A stretch of DNA of 64,000 nt from Sphingorhabdus sp. YGSMI21 (GCF_002776575.1 NZ_CP022548.1:697001-761000), one strand, 5' to 3'; counted from the first letter of the stretch, positions 1 to 8,549 are shown. Program-made: numbers and translations. The notes: generated by a model not told the origin, from the sequence alone.

Positions 1-407
1 CAGTCCAGCCTGCGACCAATGGTCACCACCGGTTGCACATCATAGCCCAGCGCCTTGTAAAACCCGATCGCCGCTTCATTGTCGTCCCGCACCATCAATT
101 GTATTTTCGGCGCATCGCGTTCACGCAGCCAAGCTTCGGCGGCCTCCATCATTTTTCTGCCAAGACCTCGTTTCTGGCAATCCGGCGCGACCGCCAGATA
201 ATAGACCCAGCCACGATGGCCGTCATCCCCCACCATGACCGTCGCAGCCAGTCGGCCTGCTTCTTCCAGCAACAGAATATCGGACGAGACGCCGCCAACC
301 GCACGATCGAAATCGGCGCTCGCGTCATTCCACGGGCGCGTCAGACCGCAGGCCTGCCAGAGCGCGACAACCGGTTCGCGATCCTCGGGTGTGGCGAGCC
401 GCGTCAT
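1..407 (-). CDS. GNAT acetyltransferase, YpeA-like (3' end cut by window)
   Basis: The reverse strand from the ATG at 407 reads MTRLATPEDREPVVALWQAC and continues with LTRPWND, DDGHRGWVYYLAV and QKRGLGRKMM, followed by APKIQLMVRDDN and FYKALGY. These match the order of the GNAT fold: N-terminal strand, the acetyl-CoA loop (Q/RxxGxG/A, here QKRGLG) and the C-terminal YxxxGY-like segment. The RPWND and DGHRG patterns are those of the E. coli YpeA group, whose substrate is unknown. The frame is still open at base 1, so the last few residues are missing. The start lies 3 bases after the stop of the upstream dehydrogenase gene (411), so the two are probably co-transcribed. Confidence 0.85.
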   Translation of the reverse strand, partial: MTRLATPEDREPVVALWQACGLTRPWNDASADFDRAVGGVSSDILLLEEAGRLAATVMVGDDGHRGWVYYLAVAPDCQKRGLGRKMMEAAEAWLRERDAPKIQLMVRDDNEAAIGFYKALGYDVQPVVTIGRRLD

Positions 408-410
408 GGA

Positions 411-1418
411 TCAGATATCGATGATGATCTTGCCGAAATGCTGGCCCGATTCCTGATGACGGAAAGCATCGCCCAGATCGGCGAGCGGGAAAGACTTGTC
501 GAGTATCGGCTTCAGGCCATTGGCTTCGATCGCTGCGATCATGTCCTGCTGCTGCGCCCGGCTACCCACGGTCAGACCCTGCACGCGCAGGTTTTTCGCC
601 ATCAGCAGCGCTGTCTGCACGGGTCCGGCAAAACCGGTCAGCACACCGATCAGCGCGACATGCCCGCCAATGCGCGTCGCCATCATCGACTGGTCGAGCG
701 TACCCGGCCCGCCGATCTCAACAACGCAATCGACGCCCTTGCCGCCGGTGAGTTCGAGCACTTTCGGCCCCCAGGCCTCGACTTCCTTGTAATTGATCAG
801 ATGGTCAGCGCCGAGGTCTTTCAGCCGCTTCAGCTTGTCATTGGACGAAGACGTCGCGATCACCGTCGCGCCGGCCGCCTTGGCAAATTGCAGCGCGAAG
901 ATCGAGACACCACCGGTGCCCTGCACCAGCACCGTATCACCCGGCTTCACGCAGCCATCAACGAACAGGGCCCGCCACGCGGTCAGGCCGGCGCAAGTCA
1001 GGGTCGCAGCCTCGGCAGCGCTATAGCCCTCGGGTGCCTTGGTCCACGCAGTGGCGAGGCCGACCGCCTGCTCGACCGCATAGCCGTCAATGCCATCGCC
1101 GGGCACGCGCTTGAAACCGCCTTCGGGCGGCGCACCGTCGATCCATTCGGGGAAGAAGGTCGAAACCACCAGATCGCCCACCGCAAAATCGCTAACGCCC
1201 TCGCCCACGGCGGTGACCTCGCCCGCGCCATCGGACATCGGGATGCGGTTCTCGGCGGTCGGGATCATCCCCTTGACCACCGCATAGTCATGAAAATTGA
1301 GGCTGGACGCGCGCAACCGTACCGCAATTTCACCGGGGCCGGGCGCCGCCGGATCGGGCAAGTCGACCAGCTTGAGATTGTCGAGCGAGGCGGGTGCATG
1401 GAGTTGGATGGCTTTCAT
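411..1418 (-). CDS. Zinc-type/quinone-oxidoreductase-like alcohol dehydrogenase (MDR family)
   Basis: A 335-residue medium-chain dehydrogenase/reductase. The GroES-like N-terminal half (about 1-125) carries LRASSLNFHDY and SDGAGEVTAVGEGV; the Rossmann half contains the dinucleotide loop VLVQGTGGVSIFALQFAK near 150-165 and LGADHLINY. The usual structural-zinc cysteine cluster is absent, which fits the quinone oxidoreductase branch rather than classical zinc alcohol dehydrogenases, so the substrate cannot be named. Length is normal for the family. It precedes the GNAT gene on the same strand by 3 bp. A perfect 10-bp inverted repeat lies 12 bp upstream of the start and probably controls it. Confidence 0.85.
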   Translation of the reverse strand: MKAIQLHAPASLDNLKLVDLPDPAAPGPGEIAVRLRASSLNFHDYAVVKGMIPTAENRIPMSDGAGEVTAVGEGVSDFAVGDLVVSTFFPEWIDGAPPEGGFKRVPGDGIDGYAVEQAVGLATAWTKAPEGYSAAEAATLTCAGLTAWRALFVDGCVKPGDTVLVQGTGGVSIFALQFAKAAGATVIATSSSNDKLKRLKDLGADHLINYKEVEAWGPKVLELTGGKGVDCVVEIGGPGTLDQSMMATRIGGHVALIGVLTGFAGPVQTALLMAKNLRVQGLTVGSRAQQQDMIAAIEANGLKPILDKSFPLADLGDAFRHQESGQHFGKIIIDI

Positions 1419-1430
1419 GGCGAGTCTCTC

Positions 1431-1458
1431 CTGAATTTAATTGTTTGATTAAATTCAG
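1431..1458. promoter_or_regulatory. Perfect palindrome upstream of the alcohol dehydrogenase gene
   Basis: Arms CTGAATTTAA (1431-1440) and TTAAATTCAG (1449-1458) are exact reverse complements around an 8-base centre, TTGTTTGA. The element starts 12 bases before the ATG at 1418. It is AT-rich in a GC-rich background and is not followed by a T-run on the strand of a finished gene, so an operator is more likely than a terminator. A TetR- or MarR-type repressor would be the usual partner, but no regulator gene is adjacent. Confidence 0.55.
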
Positions 1459-1511
1459 GTCTAGTATGACGGTGACGGGGGGTCAACAACTGCCGGATCA
1501 GGCTCGGCATC

Positions 1512-1546
1512 TTGACAAATAGTCACTTAGGTGTCACATTGACACC
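1512..1546 (+). promoter_or_regulatory. Promoter and palindromic operator of the toxin-antitoxin operon
   Basis: A consensus -35 box TTGACA lies at 1512-1517. GGTGTCACATTGACACC at 1530-1546 is a perfect palindrome (arms GGTGTCA and TGACACC, centre CAT). It abuts the ATG at 1547, and no Shine-Dalgarno sequence fits between them. With normal promoter spacing, transcription would begin at or very near the ATG, so the message is probably leaderless and the palindrome would cover the -10 region. This is the expected place for autorepression by the antitoxin. Confidence 0.6.
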
Positions 1547-1897
1547 ATGGCAAAGACGATCAAGATTGACGATGAACTTATGGAAGTCATTGGCCGCGAG
1601 GCCGAGATGATGAGCCGTTCCCTGGCCGGGCAGGTCCGCCACTGGGTGCGGATCGGGATGAGCATAGAGAAATCCCGTTTCTTCGACCAGTCGCGGGTGG
1701 TCGAGGCGTTGAGCGGGAAATTGGCGCCCGACGCGCTGACTGCCGGCGAACAGGAAGCCTATATCGACAGCCTGTTTGACGCCGCGCGGTCCGGCACGGT
1801 CGAGCAGCGCAAATTGTTCGCCGGCCGCAAGGCAGAAGGTCTGGGCGTCGGCCTGCGCGATGGCGAGATTAGCCGGGAAAGCGATTCCGCCAACTGA
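1547..1897 (+). CDS. ParD-like antitoxin
   Basis: A 116-residue protein beginning MAKTIKIDDELMEVIGREAE, then SLAGQVRHWVRIGMSIEKS, the strand-helix-helix pattern of ribbon-helix-helix antitoxins of the ParD-like family. The N-terminal part (about 1-45) should bind DNA and the C-terminal part should bind and neutralise the toxin. Its stop TGA overlaps the toxin ATG by one base (TGATG, 1895-1899), so translation is coupled. The palindrome touching its start codon is a plausible self-operator. Recognition of the family is good; the specific partner is inferred from the operon. Confidence 0.75.
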   Translation: MAKTIKIDDELMEVIGREAEMMSRSLAGQVRHWVRIGMSIEKSRFFDQSRVVEALSGKLAPDALTAGEQEAYIDSLFDAARSGTVEQRKLFAGRKAEGLGVGLRDGEISRESDSAN

Positions 1898-2493
1898 TGG
1901 CCATCGTCGCCGGCCGTCCGACCCTGTTCCTGATCGCCGGGCCGAACGGCGCCGGCAAATCGACCTTTTATGACACCGTGCTGGCACCGCGTATCGCCGC
2001 GCCGTTCATCAACGCCGATATCATCCAGCGCGACGAACTAGGCGACCCCTCGCCCGAAGCCTCCTATCGCGCTGCCAAAATCGCCGACCAGCGACGCCGC
2101 GACCATCTCGCGGCCGGCCAGTCCTTCGTCATGGAAACCGTATTCTCGCACCCTTCGAAACTCGAACTGCTGCAAGATGCACGCGACGCGGGATTTCGCA
2201 TCATCGTCTTTCACCTGGCTCTGGCTTCCGCCGATCTGGCCGTAGCCCGCGTCACCGCGCGCATCGACGAAGGTGGCCACCCCGTGCCGGAAAGCAAAAT
2301 CCGTCAGCGGTTTGATCGCAACGCTCCCCTGATCCGCCAAGCCGCGTTGCTCGCCGACCGGGCGATGATTTTTGATGCCTCGGCCCTAAACGAGCGGCCG
2401 GTGATGTTGCTGGAGCTAGCGCAAGGACAGGTGGCGCGGCGGGCTGGTGAGGTTCCGGATTGGTTTGAGGGGCTTTACGGGGATTTGGTTTGA
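1897..2493 (+). CDS. Zeta-toxin-family kinase
   Basis: A 198-residue P-loop protein. The Walker A motif GPNGAGKST lies at 15-23, followed by INADIIQRDEL and SFVMETVFSHPSK, a pattern typical of zeta toxins (UDP-N-acetylglucosamine kinases) and related AAA kinases. RQRFDRNAPLIRQA supplies the late arginines often seen in the lid region. Zeta toxins phosphorylate the peptidoglycan precursor UDP-GlcNAc; that activity is family knowledge, not shown here. The gene directly follows and overlaps the ParD-like antitoxin gene by one base. It could also be a non-toxic kinase of the same fold. Confidence 0.75.
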   Translation: MAIVAGRPTLFLIAGPNGAGKSTFYDTVLAPRIAAPFINADIIQRDELGDPSPEASYRAAKIADQRRRDHLAAGQSFVMETVFSHPSKLELLQDARDAGFRIIVFHLALASADLAVARVTARIDEGGHPVPESKIRQRFDRNAPLIRQAALLADRAMIFDASALNERPVMLLELAQGQVARRAGEVPDWFEGLYGDLV

Positions 2494-2553
2494 GGCTGTC
2501 GATGAAGACTCAGGCACAGACCAGTCCCCATACTAAATTCGTTGTTACGGAGT

Positions 2554-3183
2554 TTATGGCATTGGGATGCCCTTAATTTTCAGGGCATAATCAGACATGC
2601 GTCGAGATGCTTCCTCGTCGATATCATCGCGCCGACGACATGAATACCAAAGTTCAGTAGCTTCATCTGCAATATCTCGCATGTTCCCAAGCCGACCGTC
2701 ATAATCCAGAGCATCAATCAAATCGTAATAGCTGCGTCGGTCGATCCGACCGTATCGAGCACGAGTTCTACCATCAATATTTGGAGAACTTGCTATTTCT
2801 TCTAAGTGATCAGAAATCTCATACCACTTTGCGAATGTTCTCTCTTTCGGATCATGCGGCTCTTTGACTTCCTCAGACAGTCCTTCATCGTCCGACTCTT
2901 GCTCCCTTATAGACGCCTGAGTTTTAGCAGCTGTTTCCTGCAAAGCGGCAATTGTTATATCTATTTCTTTAAACGATTCTTCGAAATCTTTAAACCGAGC
3001 AACGATTTCGTTCTGAAATGCTATAACTGCTTCTTCGGTTTCCAATATGGCAGCTTTAAGATCACTGACTTTTGATCGGAAAAAGGACTGTGCCAATAAT
3101 ACGGCAATTATAGCTCCTAAACCAGTTAGAAACCCCGATAAAACTAATCCTTGGCCTTCGGTTAAGTTCGTCCACGATTCCAT
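2554..3183 (-). CDS. Membrane-anchored coiled-coil protein of unknown function
   Basis: I do not recognise the family. The start is set at the ATG at 3183 (MESWTNLTEGQG), which has GGGAG just upstream and avoids overlap with guaA. Residues about 10-35 form one transmembrane helix (LVLSGFLTGLGAIIAVLLA), followed by a long heptad-rich region (about 40-100) predicted to be a coiled coil. An acidic linker and a charged C-terminal domain with SYYDLIDALDYDGRLGNM follow. It lies 4 bp after the guaA stop on the same strand. The DNA is clearly more AT-rich than the genes on either side, a sign of recent acquisition. Confidence 0.65.
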   Translation of the reverse strand: MESWTNLTEGQGLVLSGFLTGLGAIIAVLLAQSFFRSKVSDLKAAILETEEAVIAFQNEIVARFKDFEESFKEIDITIAALQETAAKTQASIREQESDDEGLSEEVKEPHDPKERTFAKWYEISDHLEEIASSPNIDGRTRARYGRIDRRSYYDLIDALDYDGRLGNMRDIADEATELWYSCRRRDDIDEEASRRMSDYALKIKGIPMP

Positions 3184-3187
3184 CGAT

Positions 3188-4759
3188 TCACTCCCACTCA
3201 ATCGTCCCCGGCGGCTTGCTGGTATAATCATAAACCACCCGGTTGATCCCCTTCACCTCGTTGACGATCCGCGTCGATACGCGGGTCAGGAAGCTGGCGT
3301 CGAAGGGGTAGACGTCGGCGGTCATGCCGTCGGTGCTGGTGACAGCGCGCAAACCGCAGACATTGTCGTAGGTGCGGCTGTCGCCCATCACGCCGACGGT
3401 TTTCACCGGCAGCAATACGGCAAAGGCCTGCCAGATCGCGTCGTACAATCCGGCATTGCGGATTTCCTCGAGATAGATGGCATCCGCCTTGCGCAGGATG
3501 TCGCAGCGTTCCTTGGTCACTTCGCCGGGGATGCGGATCGCGAGACCCGGTCCGGGAAATGGATGACGCCCGACGAACTGGTCGTTCAGGCCGAGCTCGC
3601 GCCCGAGATCACGGACTTCGTCCTTGAACAATTCCCGTAGCGGCTCGACCAGCTTCATGTTCATGCGTTCCGGCAAGCCGCCGACATTATGGTGTGACTT
3701 GATCGTCACGCTTGGCCCGCCGGTGAACGAGACGCTCTCGATCACATCCGGATAGAGTGTGCCCTGGGCGAGGAAATCGGCGCCGCCAACCCGCGCGGCT
3801 TCCTCGTCAAACACCTCGATAAATTCGCCGCCGATAAATTTGCGTTTCTTTTCCGGGTCGGTCACACCGGCCAGCCCCTTCATGAAGCGATCCTCGGCAT
3901 CGACCACAACCAGCGGGATATTATAATGGTCGCGGAACAGGGTCTCGACCTGCTCGCGCTCGTTCATCCGCAGCAGGCCATGGTCGACAAACACGCAGGT
4001 CAGCTGGTCACCGATCGCTTCATGGATCAGGATCGCAGCCACCGAACTGTCGACGCCGCCGGACAGACCGCAGATCACCTTCTTGTCGCCGACCTGCTCG
4101 CGGATTTCGGCGATCTTGGCATCCTTATATTCCGCCATCGTCCAGTCACCGGCACAGCCGCAGACATGGCGGACGAAATTGGCGATCATCTTGCCGCCGT
4201 CGGGCGTGTGGACAACCTCGGGGTGGAACTGGGTGCCATAATAGCGCCGCTCGTCATCGGCGATCAGCGCGAAGGGAGCGCCCTCGGTGGTCGCGACAAT
4301 CCGGAAGCCGGGCGCGAATTCGGTGACCTTGTCGCCGTGGCTCATCCACACCTGATGTTTCTCGCCGACCTTCCACAGGCCGTCGAACAGCACGCATTCT
4401 TCGCTGATTTCGATAAAGGCCCGGCCGAATTCGCCGCCGAAGTCGCCGCCCGAACCCGATTCCACCGTGCCACCCAGCTGGTGCGTCATCACCTGCTGGC
4501 CATAGCAGATGCCGAGGATCGGCAGGCCGCTTTCGAAAATCACATCCGGCGCACGCGGGCTGCCTTCGTCCGGCACCCCGGCGGGCGATCCGGACAGGAT
4601 GATCCCTTTGGGTTTCAGCCGGTGAAAGGCTTCTTCCGCCATATGGAACGGAGCGATCTCCGAATAGACTCCCGCCTCGCGCACCCGGCGGGCGATAAGC
4701 TGCGTGACCTGAGAGCCGAAATCGACGATCAGGATGGTTTCTTCATGAGCTATGGACAT
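3188..4759 (-). CDS. guaA: GMP synthase (glutamine-hydrolysing)
   Basis: A 523-residue, full-length GuaA converting XMP to GMP with glutamine and ATP. The class I glutamine amidotransferase domain (about 1-200) has the nucleophile in GICYGQQ (Cys85) and the HPE pair in [12 protein letters not shown]. The ATP-pyrophosphatase domain has the PP-loop GLSGGVDSS near 235. The C-terminal dimerisation domain follows, with FPGPGLAIR, and the protein ends in the conserved KPPGTIEWE. It is transcribed leftwards and is followed 4 bp later by an unrelated AT-rich gene. Confidence 0.98.
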   Translation of the reverse strand: MSIAHEETILIVDFGSQVTQLIARRVREAGVYSEIAPFHMAEEAFHRLKPKGIILSGSPAGVPDEGSPRAPDVIFESGLPILGICYGQQVMTHQLGGTVESGSGGDFGGEFGRAFIEISEECVLFDGLWKVGEKHQVWMSHGDKVTEFAPGFRIVATTEGAPFALIADDERRYYGTQFHPEVVHTPDGGKMIANFVRHVCGCAGDWTMAEYKDAKIAEIREQVGDKKVICGLSGGVDSSVAAILIHEAIGDQLTCVFVDHGLLRMNEREQVETLFRDHYNIPLVVVDAEDRFMKGLAGVTDPEKKRKFIGGEFIEVFDEEAARVGGADFLAQGTLYPDVIESVSFTGGPSVTIKSHHNVGGLPERMNMKLVEPLRELFKDEVRDLGRELGLNDQFVGRHPFPGPGLAIRIPGEVTKERCDILRKADAIYLEEIRNAGLYDAIWQAFAVLLPVKTVGVMGDSRTYDNVCGLRAVTSTDGMTADVYPFDASFLTRVSTRIVNEVKGINRVVYDYTSKPPGTIEWE

Positions 4760-4834
4760 GGCTTAGGCGCTTAGTGGGCCACCCCATTCGAGTCCAGTGC
4801 CTTTGTCGCCTGTCGGCGCAAAATCCGGCCCGTC

Positions 4835-5539
4835 TCAGGCGGTGGCAAGCTCGCCGAGAAAGACCGCCAAAATCACTCCGATTGCAGTCGCGACGCCGGC
4901 CATATGTTGATCTTCCTTATAGGCCTTGGGAAACACCTCGGTCGCCAGCGAGGCAACCACCGCACCGGCGGCGAAACAGCGGGTCGCCGCCAGCACATGC
5001 GGCGAGACGCCTTCCAGCGCAAAATATCCGATGATCGCTGCCGCCGACAATAACAATGCAGTCAGTGCCCAGAGCCCCAGCGTCCTGCCCCTGGACAGCC
5101 CGTTGCCGACCATCTGCTTGGCCCCGCCAGCGGCCTCGGGAAGATTGGAGAGCAGTATCGATCCGGCCAGCGCCGCCACTTCAATCGGCGCCGCCCCGAT
5201 CAGCGCCACCCCGAGCGCCAGATTTTCCGGCACACCGTCCAGCGTGATCGCGGCCAGCAAACCGCCGCCGCCTTCCGCGCCCCATTTTTCATCAATCCAG
5301 TAATCGACGACGGAGAATACAACCGCTCCGGCCGCAACCGAACCCAGCCCGACCCAGAGATTGCTTTGTTCGACCGCCGGCTGGATCATCTCGCTGACCA
5401 GAGAGACGATCAGAGCACCCCCGGCGAGCGCGATGACAAAGCCCTCGGTCTTGCTCGATATCTTTCCGTAAACGCCCCAGAGCGCGCCGGCAATCAGCGC
5501 CGCCGAAACCACCACCACGACAAGAAAGGTCATCAACAT
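4835..5539 (-). CDS. ZIP-family metal transporter
   Basis: A 234-residue membrane protein with about seven to eight hydrophobic segments from the N-terminus (MTFLVVVVVSAALIAGALWG) onward. LDGVPENLALGVAL occupies the position of the ZIP metal-binding helix motif, and ILLSNLPEA the following one, so it belongs to the ZIP group that moves zinc or related divalent ions into the cytoplasm. The usual histidine of the helix IV motif is not seen before PEN, so the metal preference is uncertain. It lies upstream of guaA on the same strand with a 75-bp gap. Confidence 0.8.
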   Translation of the reverse strand: MLMTFLVVVVVSAALIAGALWGVYGKISSKTEGFVIALAGGALIVSLVSEMIQPAVEQSNLWVGLGSVAAGAVVFSVVDYWIDEKWGAEGGGGLLAAITLDGVPENLALGVALIGAAPIEVAALAGSILLSNLPEAAGGAKQMVGNGLSRGRTLGLWALTALLLSAAAIIGYFALEGVSPHVLAATRCFAAGAVVASLATEVFPKAYKEDQHMAGVATAIGVILAVFLGELATA

Positions 5540-5593
5540 GTCGGGATAACGCCCCTCTTCAAACTAGGTTGCCCGAGCCCATAGTGCCAAGCA

Positions 5594-5742
5594 GTGCCCC
5601 TGCGAAGGCAGGGGCCCATCTCCGAAAATATCGTTGCATCCCGACGGTACTTGTACACGCAATGCCGCGGCCACAAGTCGAAAAGCAACCGCTGTCTGAC
5701 GACACGAGACCTGGAGATGGACCCCCGCCTGCGCGGGGGCAC
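5594..5742. repeat. Paired inverted REP-like element
   Basis: GTGCCCCTGCGAAGGCAG opens the element at 5594 and continues GGGCCCATCTC to 5622. The block at 5714-5742 is its near reverse complement, beginning GAGATGGACCCCCGCCTG. Each end is itself a small hairpin with a GGGG/CCCC stem. The layout is that of the dispersed, non-coding sphingomonad repeat pairs. It fills the gap between the ZIP gene and the acyl-CoA ligase gene. Short open frames across it are not credible genes. Confidence 0.7.
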
Positions 5743-5745
5743 AAT

Positions 5746-7308
5746 TCATCCCTCGGCCATATCCCGCAATTCCGTCTTCAATATCTTGCCGATATGGCTG
5801 CGCGGCAGTTCATCAATCAGCCGCAGTTCCGAAACCCGCTGGGTCTTGCCGAGATTGGCATTGGTGGCGGCTTTCAGCGCTTCCAGATCAAGCGTCACAC
5901 CAGCCTCCGCTACGACGAAACCAACCGGCGTTTCGCCCCATTGCCGCGAAGCCACGCCGATCACCGCCGCATCAGCGACACCCGGCTGCGCCATCAGCGC
6001 TTCTTCCAGGTCGCGCGGATAGATATTGAAGCCGCCCGAGATGATCATGTCCTTGGTCCGGCCCATCAAAGTGATGAAGCCGTCCTCGTCGACCTTGCCG
6101 ATATCGCCCATCCGCTGCCAACGGTCGCCGTTCTTGTCATACCAGCTGGCTTCCTCGGTCTTCTCCGGCTGGTTCTTGTAGCCCGACATCATCGTCTGCG
6201 ACCGGCCGACCAGTTCGCCCATTTCGCCCGCGGGCAGACGGTTGAGCTGTTCGTCCACGGTAATCACCTCGCTGCCACCCCAGGCGATACCGACCGTGTG
6301 CAATTTGTCCGGATGTTCGTGGCACAGCAACAGGCAGACCACGCCGCCCTCGGTCATCGAGTAAATCTCGATCAGTCCGCCGGGCATACGTTTCAGAACC
6401 TCCGCCTTCAGCTCCGCCGAGAAGGGCGCGCTGGTACAATATTTATGGGTCATGGCGCTCAGATCGAAATCGTCAAAACCCTCATAATCCATCAGGCGCT
6501 GATATTGGACCGGCACCAGCATCGTATGGCTGGCGCGATGCTCCTGCGCCAGTTCCAGCCAGCGCTGGCAGTCGAATTTGCCCATCATCACCAGCGTCCC
6601 GCCATAAGCAATGGTCGGCGTGAACAGCGCCAGCGTCGTGTTCGAATAGAGCGGCGTCGACAGCAATGTGACCTGACCGGGCTTGCCATAGCCGGTCGCC
6701 TCTCCGACAGCGGCATGATACCAGCGCATCTGGCGGCTGTGGACAATGCCTTTGGGCGTGCCCGTGGTGCCGCTGGAATAGATGATATTATAGGGGTCTT
6801 TCGGACCGACATCGGGATCGGCGGGCATCGCTCCCTCGCTTGCCATCCAGTCGGACATCAGCGGCGCATCGTCCACGGCCTTATCAAGCATCACATGTTT
6901 GAGCGGTGGCAAAGCCTCTCCACTCTCCAGCAACTCGGCGCGCTTCACGCGGTCTATAAACAGATGCATGGCCCCGCTGTCCCGCATCATGTTCGCCAGC
7001 TGCGTCGGCGTCGCCGAAGTGGTCAGCGGTGCTGCGCAACCGCCAGCGACAATCGCCCCGAGATAGGCCAGCGCATAGCGAACCGTGGTGGTCCCGAGGA
7101 TCGCAACCGCCTGCCCCTTCTGCAGACCATCCGCCTGCAGCTGCGCCGCAATCCGGTTAACCTGCGCCGCGGTCTCGGCCCAGCTCAGCTTCTCCGCACT
7201 GTCATCCAGCGCGATCCGGTCGGGCTGGTTGACCGCATGGGCGTTGATCAGATCAGCGAGCTGGCCGAACGGCTGCTCGAGATAGCGGGCGGGGTCTAGG
7301 TGTTTCAT
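5746..7308 (-). CDS. AMP-binding acyl-CoA synthetase
   Basis: An adenylate-forming enzyme of about 520 residues, starting at the ATG at 7308 (MKHLDPARYLEQPFG); a TTG farther upstream is possible but less likely. Motif A3 (P-loop) is YSSGTTGTPKGIVHS; later come YSMTEGG and the hinge/C-terminal motif LMGRTKDMIISGGFNIYPRD, with the catalytic lysine in GKILKTEL near the end. The reaction is fatty or aromatic acid + ATP + CoA to acyl-CoA. The substrate is not readable from the sequence. It stands alone between two repeat-filled intergenic regions. Confidence 0.88.
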   Translation of the reverse strand: MKHLDPARYLEQPFGQLADLINAHAVNQPDRIALDDSAEKLSWAETAAQVNRIAAQLQADGLQKGQAVAILGTTTVRYALAYLGAIVAGGCAAPLTTSATPTQLANMMRDSGAMHLFIDRVKRAELLESGEALPPLKHVMLDKAVDDAPLMSDWMASEGAMPADPDVGPKDPYNIIYSSGTTGTPKGIVHSRQMRWYHAAVGEATGYGKPGQVTLLSTPLYSNTTLALFTPTIAYGGTLVMMGKFDCQRWLELAQEHRASHTMLVPVQYQRLMDYEGFDDFDLSAMTHKYCTSAPFSAELKAEVLKRMPGGLIEIYSMTEGGVVCLLLCHEHPDKLHTVGIAWGGSEVITVDEQLNRLPAGEMGELVGRSQTMMSGYKNQPEKTEEASWYDKNGDRWQRMGDIGKVDEDGFITLMGRTKDMIISGGFNIYPRDLEEALMAQPGVADAAVIGVASRQWGETPVGFVVAEAGVTLDLEALKAATNANLGKTQRVSELRLIDELPRSHIGKILKTELRDMAEG

Positions 7309-7385
7309 CGAGCGATTAATTCCGCATATCGGCTTGAGATGCAATGGCTTTCCGCGCGGTTTGTTCTTTTGAACAGGTAGGGAAG

Positions 7386-7676
7386 ATTTTCACGCGAAGA
7401 CGCGAAGGCGCTAAGGGTGATAGTTATTGACGATGCGGCGGCGATCCAACGTTAATGTTGGCGCACCGGAAATCAGCTGCGTGGCCAGATCACCGTCATT
7501 GCGAGGAGCGCAGCGACGCGGCAATCCAGAGCGTCTCACCCCAATCATCAGCCCGTGCCGCCCTGGTTTGCCACGCTGCGCTCGCAATGACGTCCTTGGG
7601 ACAAGTGTAAAAACACTCATCTTCACTGCCCCAATCACCAGTCTCTTCGCGCCCTAGCGTCTTCGCGTGATAAAAT
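7386..7676. repeat. MITE-like element, copy 1
   Basis: The left end reads TTTTCACGCGAAGACGCG and the right end (7640-7676) carries its inverted counterpart, CTAGCGTCTTCGCGTGATAA. Inside, GTCATTGCGAGGAGCGCAGC (from 7495) and a reverse match ending TGCGCTCGCAATGACG form a second nested inverted repeat. Bases 7495-7675 recur without visible change 382 bases downstream. Terminal inverted repeats, no transposase and tandem copies make this a non-autonomous, MITE-like dispersed repeat. The similarity appears to start slightly farther left, near 7362. Confidence 0.75.
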
Positions 7677-7775
7677 TCCACCCAGATCGCCTTGAGCAGC
7701 ACATTCGCTGTTCGATTGCATGAGAGTTGATAAAATCCACACCATGGCCGAAGTTCTTTTCAACATGCGGAGACG

Positions 7776-8057
7776 ATTTTCACGCAAAGGCGCTAAGAGT
7801 GATAGTTATTGACGATACGTTTGAGACCCAGTTTGAAAGTCGGTGCGCCGAAATTCCAAAATCTGGACAGACCATCGTCATTGCGAGGAGCGCAGCGACG
7901 CGGCAATCCAGAGCGTCTCACCCCAATCATCAGCCCGTGCCGCCCTGGTTTGCCACGCTGCGCTCGCAATGACGTCCTTGGGACAAGTGTAAAAACACTC
8001 ATCTTCACTGCCCCAATCACCAGTCTCTTCGCGCCCTAGCGTCTTCGCGTGATAAAA
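7776..8057. repeat. MITE-like element, copy 2
   Basis: Second copy, offset 382 bases from copy 1. The right 181 bases (7877-8057) look identical to 7495-7675, while the left third has diverged (for example, ATACGTTTGAGACCC replaces the corresponding stretch of copy 1). The unequal divergence suggests either gene conversion of the right part or two insertion events. The right end stops just before the stop codon of the leftward lipoprotein gene and may act as its transcript end. Confidence 0.75.
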
Positions 8058-8549
8058 CTACCCCGCCACCAGCACCACATAGGTACTCTCGACCCAGCCG
8101 CTCTTGCACGGGCCGTCATAATTGCGTTTGGCGCGCACCGGAGAGGAAACACCGCAGTCGACCGCTGTGCTGTTCGCCGGATCGGAGGATTTGTCATAGA
8201 CGATGCCAAACCATTGCTGGTCGATGCTGCGGGTGCAGATATGGACGGTCTGGCCGGCGGCGAGACTGTCGATTTTTTCGGCGGCGTCAAAGGGCGCACT
8301 GAGCACCGGTAGCGAGCCGCTGACATGGCGGCCGACTTCGCCGGTCGACTGGCAGGCATCAAAGCGGGGACCGCCTTCGCCGATGCGCACCGGCTTGGCC
8401 GTGGGGCCGGTCTCGACCCGTTCGGTCCGGCCGGTCGGATTGTCGATATAGGAGCTGCTTTCGGCCAGATCGTCGCTGACCTTGGTGGATTCGGAGCAGG
8501 CGATGGTTGCCAGACATAGAAGGGAAGCGGCGAGCAGGGTTCTGTTCAT
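8058..8549 (-). CDS. Putative lipoprotein with SH3-like C-terminal domain
   Basis: A 163-residue protein with an N-terminal lipoprotein signal MNRTLLAASLLCLATIAC; Cys18 in the LATIAC lipobox would be acylated after cleavage. A disordered linker of about 40 residues follows. A domain from about 65 to 160 has GSLPVLSAPFDAAEKIDSL and TVHICTRSIDQQWFGIVY, the strand pattern of a bacterial SH3-like domain, plus several cysteines that could form disulphides. It probably sits in the periplasm or outer membrane. No specific function is known to me. Confidence 0.7.
   Translation of the reverse strand: MNRTLLAASLLCLATIACSESTKVSDDLAESSSYIDNPTGRTERVETGPTAKPVRIGEGGPRFDACQSTGEVGRHVSGSLPVLSAPFDAAEKIDSLAAGQTVHICTRSIDQQWFGIVYDKSSDPANSTAVDCGVSSPVRAKRNYDGPCKSGWVESTYVVLVAG

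Larger units (their letters stand above)
7309..8057. other. Non-coding gap filled by two repeat copies
   Basis: About 750 bases lie between the start of the acyl-CoA ligase gene and the stop of the lipoprotein gene. They hold only the two MITE-like copies and about 100 bases of linker. Open frames here are near-identical on both copies because the DNA is duplicated, and they show no recognisable protein. No tRNA or promoter could be supported. Confidence 0.7.

Noticed and set aside
33..1448. Open frame opposite the GNAT and alcohol dehydrogenase genes
   Set aside because: The minus strand carries recognisable proteins in both parts; the + frame is a composition artefact.
5594..5742. Possible CRISPR repeats between ZIP and ligase genes
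   Set aside because: Only two inverted, not direct, copies exist; there are no spacers and no cas genes in the window.
7411..8039. Pairs of near-identical small open frames between the acyl-CoA ligase and lipoprotein genes
   Set aside because: They lie within the duplicated MITE-like DNA, and their identity reflects the repeat, not protein selection.
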